Positions 46,086 to 54,906 of a stretch of DNA of 64,000 nucleotides are shown here, piece after piece; positions within the stretch are counted from its first letter, which is position 1, and every line of letters starts with the position of its first letter. The position numbers and the translations under genes are program-made. Origin of the DNA: Rosistilla ulvae (GTDB lineage: Bacteria; Planctomycetota; Planctomycetia; Pirellulales; Pirellulaceae); contig NZ_CP036261.1 in assembly GCF_007741475.1 (NCBI RefSeq), forward strand, positions 5,085,798 through 5,149,797, read 5' to 3'. The notes beneath the pieces were generated by a model. It was not told where the DNA came from and did not search any database. It saw only the letters and a program-made list of their open reading frames with translations.

Positions 46086-47306
46086 TTACTTAGCAACATT
46101 CGTTAGCAGATGGGTTCCGCTTTTCCCGGCAACCGCGATGTCGTTGCGACCATCCTGGTTGAAGTCGGCGACAACGATTTGCAATCCGGTTCCAACCTGC
46201 CCTTCATCGATCGTGTGTCGCTGGAACTTAGCTTGTTTAGGATCGACGGTATAGTAGTACATGCATGGCACTTCTTGCCCTCCAGGATCATTGCCGTTGT
46301 GGGCGTAGTAGCGTTTCCCGGTGATCAATTCGGGCTTCCCGTCCCCGGTCAGATCGGCCCACGCCAAGGAGTGCGGTTGGCTGAATTCGCGATCGATTAA
46401 GTGCTCTTTAAATTCGATCTCGCCATCGGCGTCGACGCCGGTGTTCTGCCACCACAACAATCCGTAATCGTGCCCTTTGCCGAAGATGATGTCGTTGCGA
46501 CCATCCTCGTCGACATCGACGATCAACATTGGCAGGCTCGCGTGCAAGTCCCATACCTTGTGGAACTTCCACTCGCCCGACCAAGGATTCTCGGCTGGCT
46601 GTTCATACCAACCCTGGCCGACCAGGATATCGGTCTTGCCATCGCCGTTGAGATCCCCAACGCCGACACCGTGTCCATTTCCCGACTTGCCTATCATGGT
46701 TGGCACCAGCGAAAACGCGGCTTCCGATTTTTGATCCTTCTTGTCAGCCTGTTCCCCCGCCGCTTCCGATTTGGGTTTCAGCAGACCGACGTACATCGGA
46801 ACATCTTTGGCCCAACTGTTGGCGATCCATTCGGGGCGACCATCGCCGTCGAGATCCTCGAACAAAACCCCTTCATTTCGCGATTGCCCGGTATCGACCA
46901 ACAGATGTTTGTTCCACATCTTCCCAAGTTTCAGGCTCGGGTTGCCAGGATTCTCGAACCAGAAGACCTCAGTGGGAATGAACGATCCGGCGACCACATC
47001 GGGGCGACCATCTTGGTTGACGTCAAAGACATAGTCGCCGTTGCTCTGCACATAACCGTTCCAATCCTCGATCATCCGCAGCGGTCGCGGCGTCCACTCG
47101 GGATTCTTGTACCAGAAACGCCCGGCGACAAGATCCAACTTGCCATCGCCGTCGACGTCGGCTGCGGCGATCCCTTCATTCGCATCGACGGCCAATTGCC
47201 GCACCTGGAACGATGCGGGAGACTCGGCCATCGCCGACAAGGGCACTGTCGCCACCACCGATCCGATGGAGGCAAAAAAGGCGATCATCCGGCTTGTAAT
47301 TTTCAT
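46086..47306 (-). CDS. exported FG-GAP/VCBS-repeat protein
   Basis: A 406-residue protein with a signal peptide (MIAFFASIGSVVATVPLSAMA). Repeated calcium-binding DVDGDGKLDLVAG, DVNQDGRPDVVAG, DLDGDGRPEWIAN, DLNGDGKTDILVG, DVDEDGRNDIIFG, DLTGDGKPELITG and DFNQDGRNDIAVA segments mark an integrin-alpha-like FG-GAP/VCBS propeller of at least seven blades. The ATG at 47306 removes an Arg-rich non-export leader. It is probably cotranscribed with the MazG-like gene. Such proteins are common on planctomycete surfaces. Confidence 0.9.
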   Translation of the reverse strand: MKITSRMIAFFASIGSVVATVPLSAMAESPASFQVRQLAVDANEGIAAADVDGDGKLDLVAGRFWYKNPEWTPRPLRMIEDWNGYVQSNGDYVFDVNQDGRPDVVAGSFIPTEVFWFENPGNPSLKLGKMWNKHLLVDTGQSRNEGVLFEDLDGDGRPEWIANSWAKDVPMYVGLLKPKSEAAGEQADKKDQKSEAAFSLVPTMIGKSGNGHGVGVGDLNGDGKTDILVGQGWYEQPAENPWSGEWKFHKVWDLHASLPMLIVDVDEDGRNDIIFGKGHDYGLLWWQNTGVDADGEIEFKEHLIDREFSQPHSLAWADLTGDGKPELITGKRYYAHNGNDPGGQEVPCMYYYTVDPKQAKFQRHTIDEGQVGTGLQIVVADFNQDGRNDIAVAGKSGTHLLTNVAK

Positions 47307-47577
47307 GGGGGTAAAACCTAAGGGTGTGAGGAAGATCATAAGGTGGGAGCTGCGGTTGCCCGGCTGACGCAAGTATAACAAACGCCGTCGCGAACGGTTC
47401 AGCAAACAATTCTCACGATTTCGCCGCCGCAATTGTTTTTGGCCTGCAGAACCCGCAGCATCGGACTATTGTTGAAATACAGCGGGGCAAGTGTCGAAAA
47501 GCTAGGCCTTGTCCTGATTTTCCGCGATTCCAAGACGGTGACCGGTCGATCGATTACTTGGAAGGAGACGCTCCGAC

Positions 47578-48129
47578 GTGGAAACATCCTCCTTCCTGTC
47601 GAGCCTTCGAGGCACTCGTGTACTGAGGGACATTTTGATCGAAAAACTTTATCTGGAAGATCTCTGCAAAGGGGATCATTGGGTCAGCCCCAGTCAAACG
47701 ATCACGCGCGAGCATGTGCTCCGTTTTGCCGACCTGACCGGCGACCACGATCCACTGCACGTCGACGACGAATTTGCCAGCAAGTCGGCCTTTCGCCAAC
47801 CGATCGCCCACGGTCTGCTGGGGCTTTCGATCATGGCGGGGCTCTCGTCGAAACATCCCTCGGTCCATACGATCGCCTTTACCGAACTCGACGACTGGCA
47901 ATTCAAGCATCCCATCTTCTTTGGCGACACGGTCCACGTGGAGACCGAAATCGTGGCGATTCAGCCTTACGGACGTCGCGCCGGCAAGGTGACTTGGTTC
48001 CGCCAGCTGGTCAATCAGAACGGACAAGTCGTCCAACAGGGGAGCCTCGACACGATCGTCGCCGCTCGCCAACCTCGCAAATCGAAACGCACCGATCGAA
48101 CGACGACCAAGATTCAGGAATCGGTCTGA
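47578..48129 (+). CDS. MaoC-like hot-dog hydratase
   Basis: A 183-residue hot-dog-fold protein. ITREHVLRFADLTGDHDPLHVDDEFA is the MaoC signature with the catalytic Asp and His (in D..DPLH), and IAHGLLGLSIMAGL is the following helix. MaoC domains hydrate enoyl-CoA or act in polyketide/fatty acid pathways. GAAGGAG about ten bases upstream supports the GTG start at 47578. It is divergent from the FG-GAP gene and lies 160 bp upstream of the SecA-like gene; a functional link with export is not apparent. Confidence 0.85.
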   Translation: METSSFLSSLRGTRVLRDILIEKLYLEDLCKGDHWVSPSQTITREHVLRFADLTGDHDPLHVDDEFASKSAFRQPIAHGLLGLSIMAGLSSKHPSVHTIAFTELDDWQFKHPIFFGDTVHVETEIVAIQPYGRRAGKVTWFRQLVNQNGQVVQQGSLDTIVAARQPRKSKRTDRTTTKIQESV

Positions 48130-48289
48130 TCCCACGGGCGACGAATCGCATCGATCGCGCTCACCGTCGCAGCCCGTTTTACCGGCACGGATGCGACCAC
48201 TGGAATGTTGGTAATCTCGGCAAACTTGGTCTATCGTAGAACGGATAGATCTCGCGTCGCGGAACCCGCAGCCTCCAGAAACCGCCCCC

Positions 48290-50140
48290 ATGTTTTCATT
48301 GCCGATCCGTCCGACGACCTCCCGCCAACTGGCGCGGATCGATCGCCAATTGCGAACTCTTTCGAGCGTTTCGGATCGACAGCTCCGCGAGCAAGCGGCG
48401 ACGCTGCGGTATCGTGCCGCTGCGGGTGAATCGCTGCACCGCCTGTTGCCCGAGGCATACGCTCTGGTCGTCGAAGCGGCTGACCGCACCCTGGGCATTC
48501 GCCACTACGACGTGCAGTTGCTGGGCGGAATTCATCTGGCCAACCGCTGCGTTATCGAGATGGAGACCGGGCAGGGGAAGACGTTGACTGCAACGCTGCC
48601 CCTGTTTCTGCATGCGTTGCGAGGGCAAGGCGTTCACTTGGCAACCAGCAACGATTATCTAGCCCAACGCGACGCCGACACGATGCGTCCCCTGTTCTCG
48701 ATGTTAGGACTCACCTGTGGCGTAGTGGTCGATGGCATGGACGACTCGCAGCGGCGGCACAGCTATCGATGCGACATCACCTACGCCACCGCTGCCGAAT
48801 TGGGATTCGACTTCCTCCGCGATCGGTTGAAACGCCGCGCCGCAGCAGGAGCCTCCACGGCAGACCAATCGGAACTGCAGCCGGTCGGTCGCGAGCTCGA
48901 TTTCCTGCTAGCCGATGAAGCCGACGCGCTGATGATCGACGAAGCAAATACGCCGATGATCATTGGGGCGCCGGCGCGGATCAGCGATCAGAAACAGGCT
49001 CTCTACCAATGGGCGGCACAAACGGCTCCCGACGCGATCGAAAAACAACACTATCGATACAACCTCCGCGAGCGTTCGGTGGAACTATTGCCCGCCGGCC
49101 GGCAATGGGCGCGACAGCAATTGAGTGCGGGCTTGATGGACGGAAACAGCATCTTGGATCTGTTCGAAAAGCTGGAGCGGGCGATCACCGTCGATCGCGA
49201 TTTCCATCGCGACCAGCACTACATTGTCCGCGACGGTGAGATCGTGCTGATCAATGAAGCGACGGGGCGACTGGGCGAAGGGCGACAATGGCAGGACGGA
49301 ATCCAGCAAGCGATTCAAGCTGTCGAGCGGTTGCCGATCACCGCTCCAACAACCCACGCGGCGAAGCTGACGGTGCAGGGGCTGTTCCTTTCCTACCGGC
49401 ACCTAGCGGGGATGACAGGCACGGCGGTCGCTGCGGCATCGGAACTGAGGAAGGTCTACAAAACGAACGTCGTGCGAATCCCGCCCCTTCACAAATCGCG
49501 GCGGCAAGCGTTATCGACCCGCTACTTCGCCGACGATACCGAAAAGTATCAAGCGATCGTCGACGAGATCATCGCCATCGGGCATGCGGGGCGGCCGGTG
49601 TTGATTGGGACGCGGAGTGTCGAAAATTCGCAGCGTCTGAGCAAGCTGTTGCGCGACGCTAACGTACCGCATCAAGTGCTCAACGCTCACCAGCACGCAT
49701 CGGAAGCAAAAATCATCGCCCTCGCCGGCCGCGCGGGCCAAGTCACGGTGGCGACCAGCATGGCGGGCCGGGGAACCGACATCTGCCTGGACGACGATGT
49801 CGTCGATCGCGGCGGGCTGCACGTGATCCTTTCCGAGCTGCACGATTCGCCCCGCCAAGACCAACAGTTATGGGGACGCTGTGGTCGGCAGGGACAACCG
49901 GGAACCTACCGGCAATTCTTATCCTTGGACGATGCGATCTTGGACCAAGCCTATGGTGACCAGGCCGCTGCCGGTTATCGCACACATCGCCGCGGCAACC
50001 AAGCCGCATTGTTGTCGACAGCCCAACAGACGCTGGAACAACGGCGACGGCAAAACCGTCTGACGGCCCTCTACCATGAAAAACGTCGGCTCCGCGCGGT
50101 CTGGGAAATGGGTCGCGATCCGCTGTTGGATGTCATGTAA
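48290..50140 (+). CDS. truncated SecA-like ATPase of an unclassified export system
   Basis: A 616-residue SecA-like helicase-fold ATPase. Visible SecA-family motifs: Walker A-like EMETGQGKTLTA, TSNDYLAQRDA, Walker B/DEAD region ADEADALMIDEANTPMIIGA, LAGMTGTA, TVATSMAGRGTDI, and the arginine-finger region DQQLWGRCGRQGQPG. Housekeeping SecA has about 800-950 residues; here the reading stops soon after the second motor domain, with only a short Arg-rich helical tail, so the wing/scaffold domains and the zinc-binding C-terminus are missing. A substrate cross-linking region may be reduced. The PqqD-M50-HlyD gene starts 21 bp later, indicating an operon and a dedicated rather than general secretion role. 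Confidence 0.88.
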   Translation: MFSLPIRPTTSRQLARIDRQLRTLSSVSDRQLREQAATLRYRAAAGESLHRLLPEAYALVVEAADRTLGIRHYDVQLLGGIHLANRCVIEMETGQGKTLTATLPLFLHALRGQGVHLATSNDYLAQRDADTMRPLFSMLGLTCGVVVDGMDDSQRRHSYRCDITYATAAELGFDFLRDRLKRRAAAGASTADQSELQPVGRELDFLLADEADALMIDEANTPMIIGAPARISDQKQALYQWAAQTAPDAIEKQHYRYNLRERSVELLPAGRQWARQQLSAGLMDGNSILDLFEKLERAITVDRDFHRDQHYIVRDGEIVLINEATGRLGEGRQWQDGIQQAIQAVERLPITAPTTHAAKLTVQGLFLSYRHLAGMTGTAVAAASELRKVYKTNVVRIPPLHKSRRQALSTRYFADDTEKYQAIVDEIIAIGHAGRPVLIGTRSVENSQRLSKLLRDANVPHQVLNAHQHASEAKIIALAGRAGQVTVATSMAGRGTDICLDDDVVDRGGLHVILSELHDSPRQDQQLWGRCGRQGQPGTYRQFLSLDDAILDQAYGDQAAAGYRTHRRGNQAALLSTAQQTLEQRRRQNRLTALYHEKRRLRAVWEMGRDPLLDVM

Positions 50141-50161
50141 CGCCAGACAAAATTAAGCATC

Positions 50162-52408
50162 ATGTACGCCACCGGCAGCCCCACCAATCCGATTCCACTG
50201 CGCATGCGAGACGACCTCCGCGTGGTCGAGCACGTCTACCGTGGGGAAGCGACGTTTGTGATCGGCGACATGTTGGCGCTCCAGTACTTCCGACTCAACC
50301 CGCAGGAATACGCCCTGCTGGCCGCGTTAAATGGACAGAACAGCGCCAGTGATATCAAGGAACAATTCGAAGCGAAGTTCGCGTCCCACCGGATCAGCTA
50401 TCAAGAACTGCAAGCCTACCTGATCGACTTTCACAAAAAGGGCCTACTAGCCGGCGCGGTCTCCGATTCCGGAAGACATCTGCACCGGCTGGGACGAACC
50501 CGCAAGATCAAGCAACGGTTCAGCGAATCGAAAAACGTCTTGGCCTTCCGTTGGCGAGGGATCAATCCCGACCGAGCGTTTCAAACCGCAACGGCCCTCT
50601 TCGGCTGGTTCTTCAGCAAACCGATGGTGATCCTCAACGCCGCGTTGATGCTTTTTGCAGTCGCCTGGCTCGCGGCGCACGCCGATGAATTTGCCGCTCG
50701 CCTGCCCAGCATGCAGGCCTTCTTCTCGGGCAAGAACTGGCTGATGTTAGGCCTTGTGCTGGCCGGAATGAAAGTGCTGCACGAATTTGGCCATGGGATC
50801 GTGCTGACGAAATACGGCGGCCGCTGCCACGAACTGGGCGTGATGCTGTTGGTTTTCATGCCCACGCTCTACGTCAACACCTCCGATTCTTGGCGGATCA
50901 GCGACAAGTGGAAGCGAGCCGCGATCGCGGCAGCGGGCGTCTATGTCGAACTCTTTCTGGCGGCGCTCGCAACGTTTGGTTGGTGGCACAGCCGCCCCGG
51001 TGGATTTCAATACGTCTGTCTGAACGTGATGTTCCTAGGATCGGTCAGCGCATTTTTGTTTAACGGCAATCCGCTGTTGAAGTTCGATGGCTATTACCTG
51101 TTGTGCGATCTGATCGAGATCCCCAACTTACAGAAGCGTTCGCAAACACTTGTTCGCAATCTGTTCCTACGGCATGCGATGGGTGTTCGCGAAGGAGACG
51201 AAGATCTGCTGCCGACGCGAACCAAAATCTGGTTGGCCGGATATCTCGTCGCGTCGACGCTCTATCGTCTGTTCCTGATCTACGTGATCGCATTTCTGAT
51301 CGTCCGTTTGTTCCAGCCCGCGGGCTTGCAGGAGTTCGCCAAAATGTTCAGCTTCCTTCTGATCGGCCTGATGTTCGTGGTCCCCATCTTCGCCCTGGCC
51401 CGATACTTTTGGGTTCCCGGTCGCGTTCACAAGGTGCACCCCACGCGTGCCATCATCACCACCGTTCTGTTTGCCGCGGCGGCTGGGTTTGTTGTCGCAG
51501 TCCCGTTGCCCGACCATATCGTTTGCGATTTTGTCGTCCAACCGCGCGACTCGCAAACCGTCTATGTCCAGCATGACGCGGTGCTGCACGAGATCCACGT
51601 CGAGCCAAAACAACAGGTCCAGCGAGGAGACAAGATCGCGACGATGCGGAACCTGGACATCGAACTGGAGATCGCGGAACTCTCCGGTCGACTGATCGAA
51701 TTGGACAGCGAGCAACGGATGCTGCGGTTGGCTCGCTATCAGTCCCCCAGCGGCGCCGACGAATTGAGCAACATCCGCCAACAACGACTGACGATCGAAC
51801 AACGGCTTGCCCAACTGCGGCAGATCCAAAAGCAAATGGTTTTACGTGCCCCGCAATCGGGAACGGTGCTCCCGATGTGGTTGGATCAAATGCCGCACGC
51901 CGATCCCGATACGCTCGACCGATGGGACGGTTGGACACTGCATTCCGAAAACGTGGGTACCTCGTATTCGCGGGGCCAGCCGATTTGCAAGATCGGCGAC
52001 CTGGGGACTCCCGACGCGCGGTTGACGATCGATCAAAGCGACATCGAATTTGTAGAGCGTGGCCAACCGGTTCAACTGCTGTTGGATTCCCAGTCGGGTC
52101 GCGCACTGACCAGCCGCATCGAATCGATCTCCGAATCGGATACCGACCAGATTCGCGCCAACGTCACCCGAGAGTTCGGCGGCGCAGTGGAGACCAAGCA
52201 GGAGCAAGCGGCTTGGAACGGGGAGATCGAAGATCCGCAAAACGTCCGCGTCGCGGGAGCCGTCTATCAAGCAATCGCCCGGCTTCCGGAGACCGACCAG
52301 CCGCTGGAGGATGGGCTGCGTGGGACCGCTCGTATTGCTATCGGCAAGCGAACTCTGGCCGGCCGGCTGCAGCGGTTCGTCCAAAAAACATTCCGGATCG
52401 ATCTCTAA
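50162..52408 (+). CDS. PqqD-M50 site-2 protease-HlyD fusion protein
   Basis: A 748-residue polytopic protein. Residues about 10-100 resemble a PqqD-like winged domain (YRGEATFVIGDMLALQYFRLN, FHKKGLLAG). The middle, about 140-460, has several membrane helices with the zinc motif HEFGH near residue 205 and the second ligand region NPLLKFDGYYLLCDL near 305, as in M50 site-2 proteases. The C-terminal third is a HlyD/membrane-fusion-type adaptor: VQPRDSQTVYVQHDAVLHEIHVEPKQQVQRGDKIATM (lipoyl-like), a helical hairpin with heptads, then LRAPQSGTVLPMW and a beta barrel. It sits 21 bp after the SecA-like gene. The fusion suggests a channel or adaptor for exported, possibly processed, peptides. The exact function is unknown. 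Confidence 0.85.
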   Translation: MYATGSPTNPIPLRMRDDLRVVEHVYRGEATFVIGDMLALQYFRLNPQEYALLAALNGQNSASDIKEQFEAKFASHRISYQELQAYLIDFHKKGLLAGAVSDSGRHLHRLGRTRKIKQRFSESKNVLAFRWRGINPDRAFQTATALFGWFFSKPMVILNAALMLFAVAWLAAHADEFAARLPSMQAFFSGKNWLMLGLVLAGMKVLHEFGHGIVLTKYGGRCHELGVMLLVFMPTLYVNTSDSWRISDKWKRAAIAAAGVYVELFLAALATFGWWHSRPGGFQYVCLNVMFLGSVSAFLFNGNPLLKFDGYYLLCDLIEIPNLQKRSQTLVRNLFLRHAMGVREGDEDLLPTRTKIWLAGYLVASTLYRLFLIYVIAFLIVRLFQPAGLQEFAKMFSFLLIGLMFVVPIFALARYFWVPGRVHKVHPTRAIITTVLFAAAAGFVVAVPLPDHIVCDFVVQPRDSQTVYVQHDAVLHEIHVEPKQQVQRGDKIATMRNLDIELEIAELSGRLIELDSEQRMLRLARYQSPSGADELSNIRQQRLTIEQRLAQLRQIQKQMVLRAPQSGTVLPMWLDQMPHADPDTLDRWDGWTLHSENVGTSYSRGQPICKIGDLGTPDARLTIDQSDIEFVERGQPVQLLLDSQSGRALTSRIESISESDTDQIRANVTREFGGAVETKQEQAAWNGEIEDPQNVRVAGAVYQAIARLPETDQPLEDGLRGTARIAIGKRTLAGRLQRFVQKTFRIDL

Positions 52409-52609
52409 TTTTCTGAAGCTCTGCGGCCCCGATCGCTGGGAGGTGCGGAATTTGTTGCAAATCCGTTTCTCAATCGCCACCGATCGCAGCGAGGTCGGCT
52501 GCCGAGAACGATCTTGACCAATTTGCCGTGCTTGGCATATCGTCAGTATAGCGAGGGGTCTGGGACGACCCCGCTCAAAAATATATGCAAGCCAAGGAAG
52601 GCAAATGCC

Positions 52610-53761
52610 ATGGCCGATGAACCAAATGTGCCACTGCTGGATGTAGGACGAGGGAATGCCCCATTGCGTCAAGAGATGCTGGCGGCAATCGGAGACGTGA
52701 TCGATAGCGGACGTTTTCTCTACGGCCCCGACGTCTCGGCACTCGAAAACGAGATCGCTACGCTCAGTCAAGCAGATCACGCGATTGGATGTGCATCGGG
52801 AAGCGATGCGCTGTTGTTGGCTCTGATGGCTCTTGAGATCGGCCCCGGCGACGAAGTCATCGTTCCTAGCTTCACCTTCTTCGCAAGCGTCAGCTGCATC
52901 GAACGACTGGGAGCGACTCCAGTCTTCGTCGACATTTGCCCCGACACCTTTAATATCGATCACACAGCGATCGAAGCGGCGATTACTCCCGCAACACGTG
53001 CCATCATTCCGGTCCATCTGTTTGGCCAATGTGCGGCGATCGATAAGATCTGCCAAATCGGCGAAAAGCACGGCATTGCGATCATCGAAGACGCAGCTCA
53101 AGCGATCGCGTCGGCTTACCACAGCCGACCCGCTGGCAGCTGGGGACGGATCGGTTGCTTCAGCTTCTACCCAACCAAGAACCTTGGCGGCATGGGCGAT
53201 GGCGGCATGATGACCACCAACGACCCGCAAATCGCCGATCGTCTGCGATTGTTGTCGGCGCATGGCATGCGACCTCGCTACCACCATCGCGCTCTGGGGA
53301 TCAACAGCCGCCTGGACACTTTCCAAGCCGCTGTGTTGCGAATCAAGCTGAAGCACTTGCCCGAAGCGACGGCCAGTCGTCAAAAGAACGCGACGCGTTA
53401 CCGCGACATGTTGCAAGCCGCCGACCTGCACAAACAGTTCACGCTACCGACACTCGATCCCAACGCGTATCACGTTTGGAATCAGTATTCGATCCGCGTT
53501 CCCGATGGTCAACGCGACGCGCTTCGCGAGCATTTGGCCAGCCACGGCGTTGGATCGGAAATCTATTACCCCGTGCCGATGCACCAACAGGAATGTTTCG
53601 CTCACGTCGCGGTCGAACCGGGCTCGCTGCCCGAGACCGAACGAGCGGCGGCGGAGATCTTGAATCTGCCGATCTTCCCGGAGCTGGAAGAATCCGAACA
53701 GGAACGCGTCGTCAGCGTCTTGCGTGGGTTCTACGAAGGCCGCCAAAAAGCGGCTGCGTAA
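52610..53761 (+). CDS. DegT/DnrJ/EryC1/StrS-family aminotransferase
   Basis: A 383-residue PLP enzyme. IGCASGSDALLLALMALEIGPGDEVIVPSFTF, AIIPVHLFGQCAAIDKI, IIEDAAQAIAS, the PLP lysine near residue 189 in FYPTKNLGGMGDGGM, and LGINSRLDTFQAAVLRIKL match sugar-nucleotide aminotransferases that act on 3- or 4-keto sugars in surface-polysaccharide synthesis. GGAAGG lies upstream of the ATG at 52610; a longer reading from 52514 adds an unrelated leader. No neighbouring sugar genes are present. It borders the duplicated island on the left. Confidence 0.9.
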   Translation: MADEPNVPLLDVGRGNAPLRQEMLAAIGDVIDSGRFLYGPDVSALENEIATLSQADHAIGCASGSDALLLALMALEIGPGDEVIVPSFTFFASVSCIERLGATPVFVDICPDTFNIDHTAIEAAITPATRAIIPVHLFGQCAAIDKICQIGEKHGIAIIEDAAQAIASAYHSRPAGSWGRIGCFSFYPTKNLGGMGDGGMMTTNDPQIADRLRLLSAHGMRPRYHHRALGINSRLDTFQAAVLRIKLKHLPEATASRQKNATRYRDMLQAADLHKQFTLPTLDPNAYHVWNQYSIRVPDGQRDALREHLASHGVGSEIYYPVPMHQQECFAHVAVEPGSLPETERAAAEILNLPIFPELEESEQERVVSVLRGFYEGRQKAAA

Positions 53762-53830
53762 CGTTTTCCTTATCCAATCGCCGCGTGGCCTCCGCCGCCA
53801 CTCGGCGATCGAAGCTTGGCGTGCCAGCGA

Positions 53831-54207
53831 CGATTAAGACCGCAACAACGACAGATCGGTCGTTGTCGTCGTTTGAAGTCGCGCGTCGACCTCCGCTTTC
53901 GCGCTCCGCTGCGTCGCTGGCTTTTTAACCGCCAAGTTGTATTTCCCCAGCGGAACGCTGAAGGCCTAGCTTCCATCGTCGGCAGTCTCGATCTTCGCCA
54001 CCGGCTTTCCCTTGGCATCGGTCAGCGAGACAGTTAAACCGGGCTGGGCGATCGATCCTTCGAGAACACACCCCGCGATTCGACCGATCGGCTGAATCAC
54101 TTGTACCGGCAACGCGACAACGCACTCATCCGTTCGCCCCGCTTCGGTCAGAATCGTCAGCTCCAGCTGTTCGGGAACCGGCAAAGCTTTGGGCCAGTCG
54201 AGCTGCC
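53831..54207 (-). pseudogene. decayed 3'-end copy of the 1498-residue gene (left direct repeat)
   Basis: This 377-bp segment aligns without indels to 59477-59853, the 3' end of the large gene, in the same orientation 5646 bp away. By eye there are about 21 mismatches (around 94% identity). The copy keeps the final TAA (53834-53836) but has an in-frame TAG at 53966-53968 where the intact gene has TAC, and has no start, so it is a remnant. Its right end (54207) abuts a TTTTTGGGACAGCCAAAC motif that recurs elsewhere in the island. Confidence 0.9.
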
Positions 54208-54208
54208 G

Positions 54209-54227
54209 TTTTTGGGACAGCCAAACT
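54209..54227. repeat. copy of the GATTTTGGGGACAG-type motif at the island junction
   Basis: TTTTTGGGACAGCCAAACT begins two bases after the left repeat copy ends. Related copies lie at 58047-58070, 58104-58128, 58414-58440 and 58447-58465, all in the same orientation, so the motif is concentrated at this junction and in the noncoding part of the island. Confidence 0.6.
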
Positions 54228-54490
54228 CTTGGTTCCCAACGATGCTATTCTAGGAAGAACGCTCCTGATCGCGGCAAGCATTATGCGGATGTCCCCCTCG
54301 GACTCCCCGTTGGGTTACTTTCTGGAGGGCCTACTGGAGAAACGGCGTCGCTTCGCGTACGCTATCAACAACCTTGTCGCCCCCCTAATGGTGCAAGTCC
54401 GCGTGGCGGCATCGCGGTGCTCGGGCGACGTCCTCTATAGCCAAGGCAATCCTCGAAGCTTGCCATCCCAGTTTGCGATCAACCTGGTTC

Positions 54491-54853
54491 ATGACGAACA
54501 AACTTCCAGCACCGGCGCCCGATGACGGAGGAGATTTCCTGCTCTACCAGACCGATGACGGCTCCACCCGGATCGAGGTCCGGATGGCTGACGAAAACGT
54601 CTGGCTGTCCCAGAAAGACATGGCCGAGCTGTTTCGGACGACGCCACAAAACATAACCCAACACCTGGCAACGATTTACGAAGAGGGTGAACTGACCGAA
54701 GCGGCAACTTGTAAGGAATACTTACAAGTTCGATCCGAGGGCAAACGACAGGTACAACGGTCGCTCAAACACTACAATCTCGACGCCATCATCTCGGTCG
54801 GCTATCGCGTCCGCTCCCGTCGGGGGACGCAGTTTCGGATCTGGGCCACGCAG
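54491..54853 (+). pseudogene. truncated RhuM-like gene
   Basis: About 121 residues match the N-terminal half of RhuM-family proteins: FLLYQTDDGSTRIEVRMADENVWLSQKDMAELF, NITQHLATIYEEGEL, and LKHYNLDAIISVGYRVRSRRGTQFRIWATQ. Intact RhuM proteins continue (usually about 330 residues) after FRIWATQ, but here the frame changes to unrelated sequence at about 54853 and runs into the start of the next gene out of frame. RhuM-like genes are frequent in defence and mobile islands. It is therefore a remnant, not a working gene. Confidence 0.75.
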
Positions 54854-54906
54854 GCGAGACCTGAACTTTACCGAAAAAATCCAAAGTTAAGAAGCAGGAA
54901 TTGCGT

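Noticed and set aside
46401-47321. A 306-residue plus-strand frame opposite the FG-GAP gene
   Set aside because: It is antisense to a clear FG-GAP protein; the regular DxDxDG codons on the other strand create the open frame. No recognisable protein features.
54228-54490. Possible group II intron or small RNA in the stretch before the RhuM remnant
   Set aside because: A short GTGCAAGTCC piece recalls intron-like sequence, but I could not find domain V or a consistent fold.
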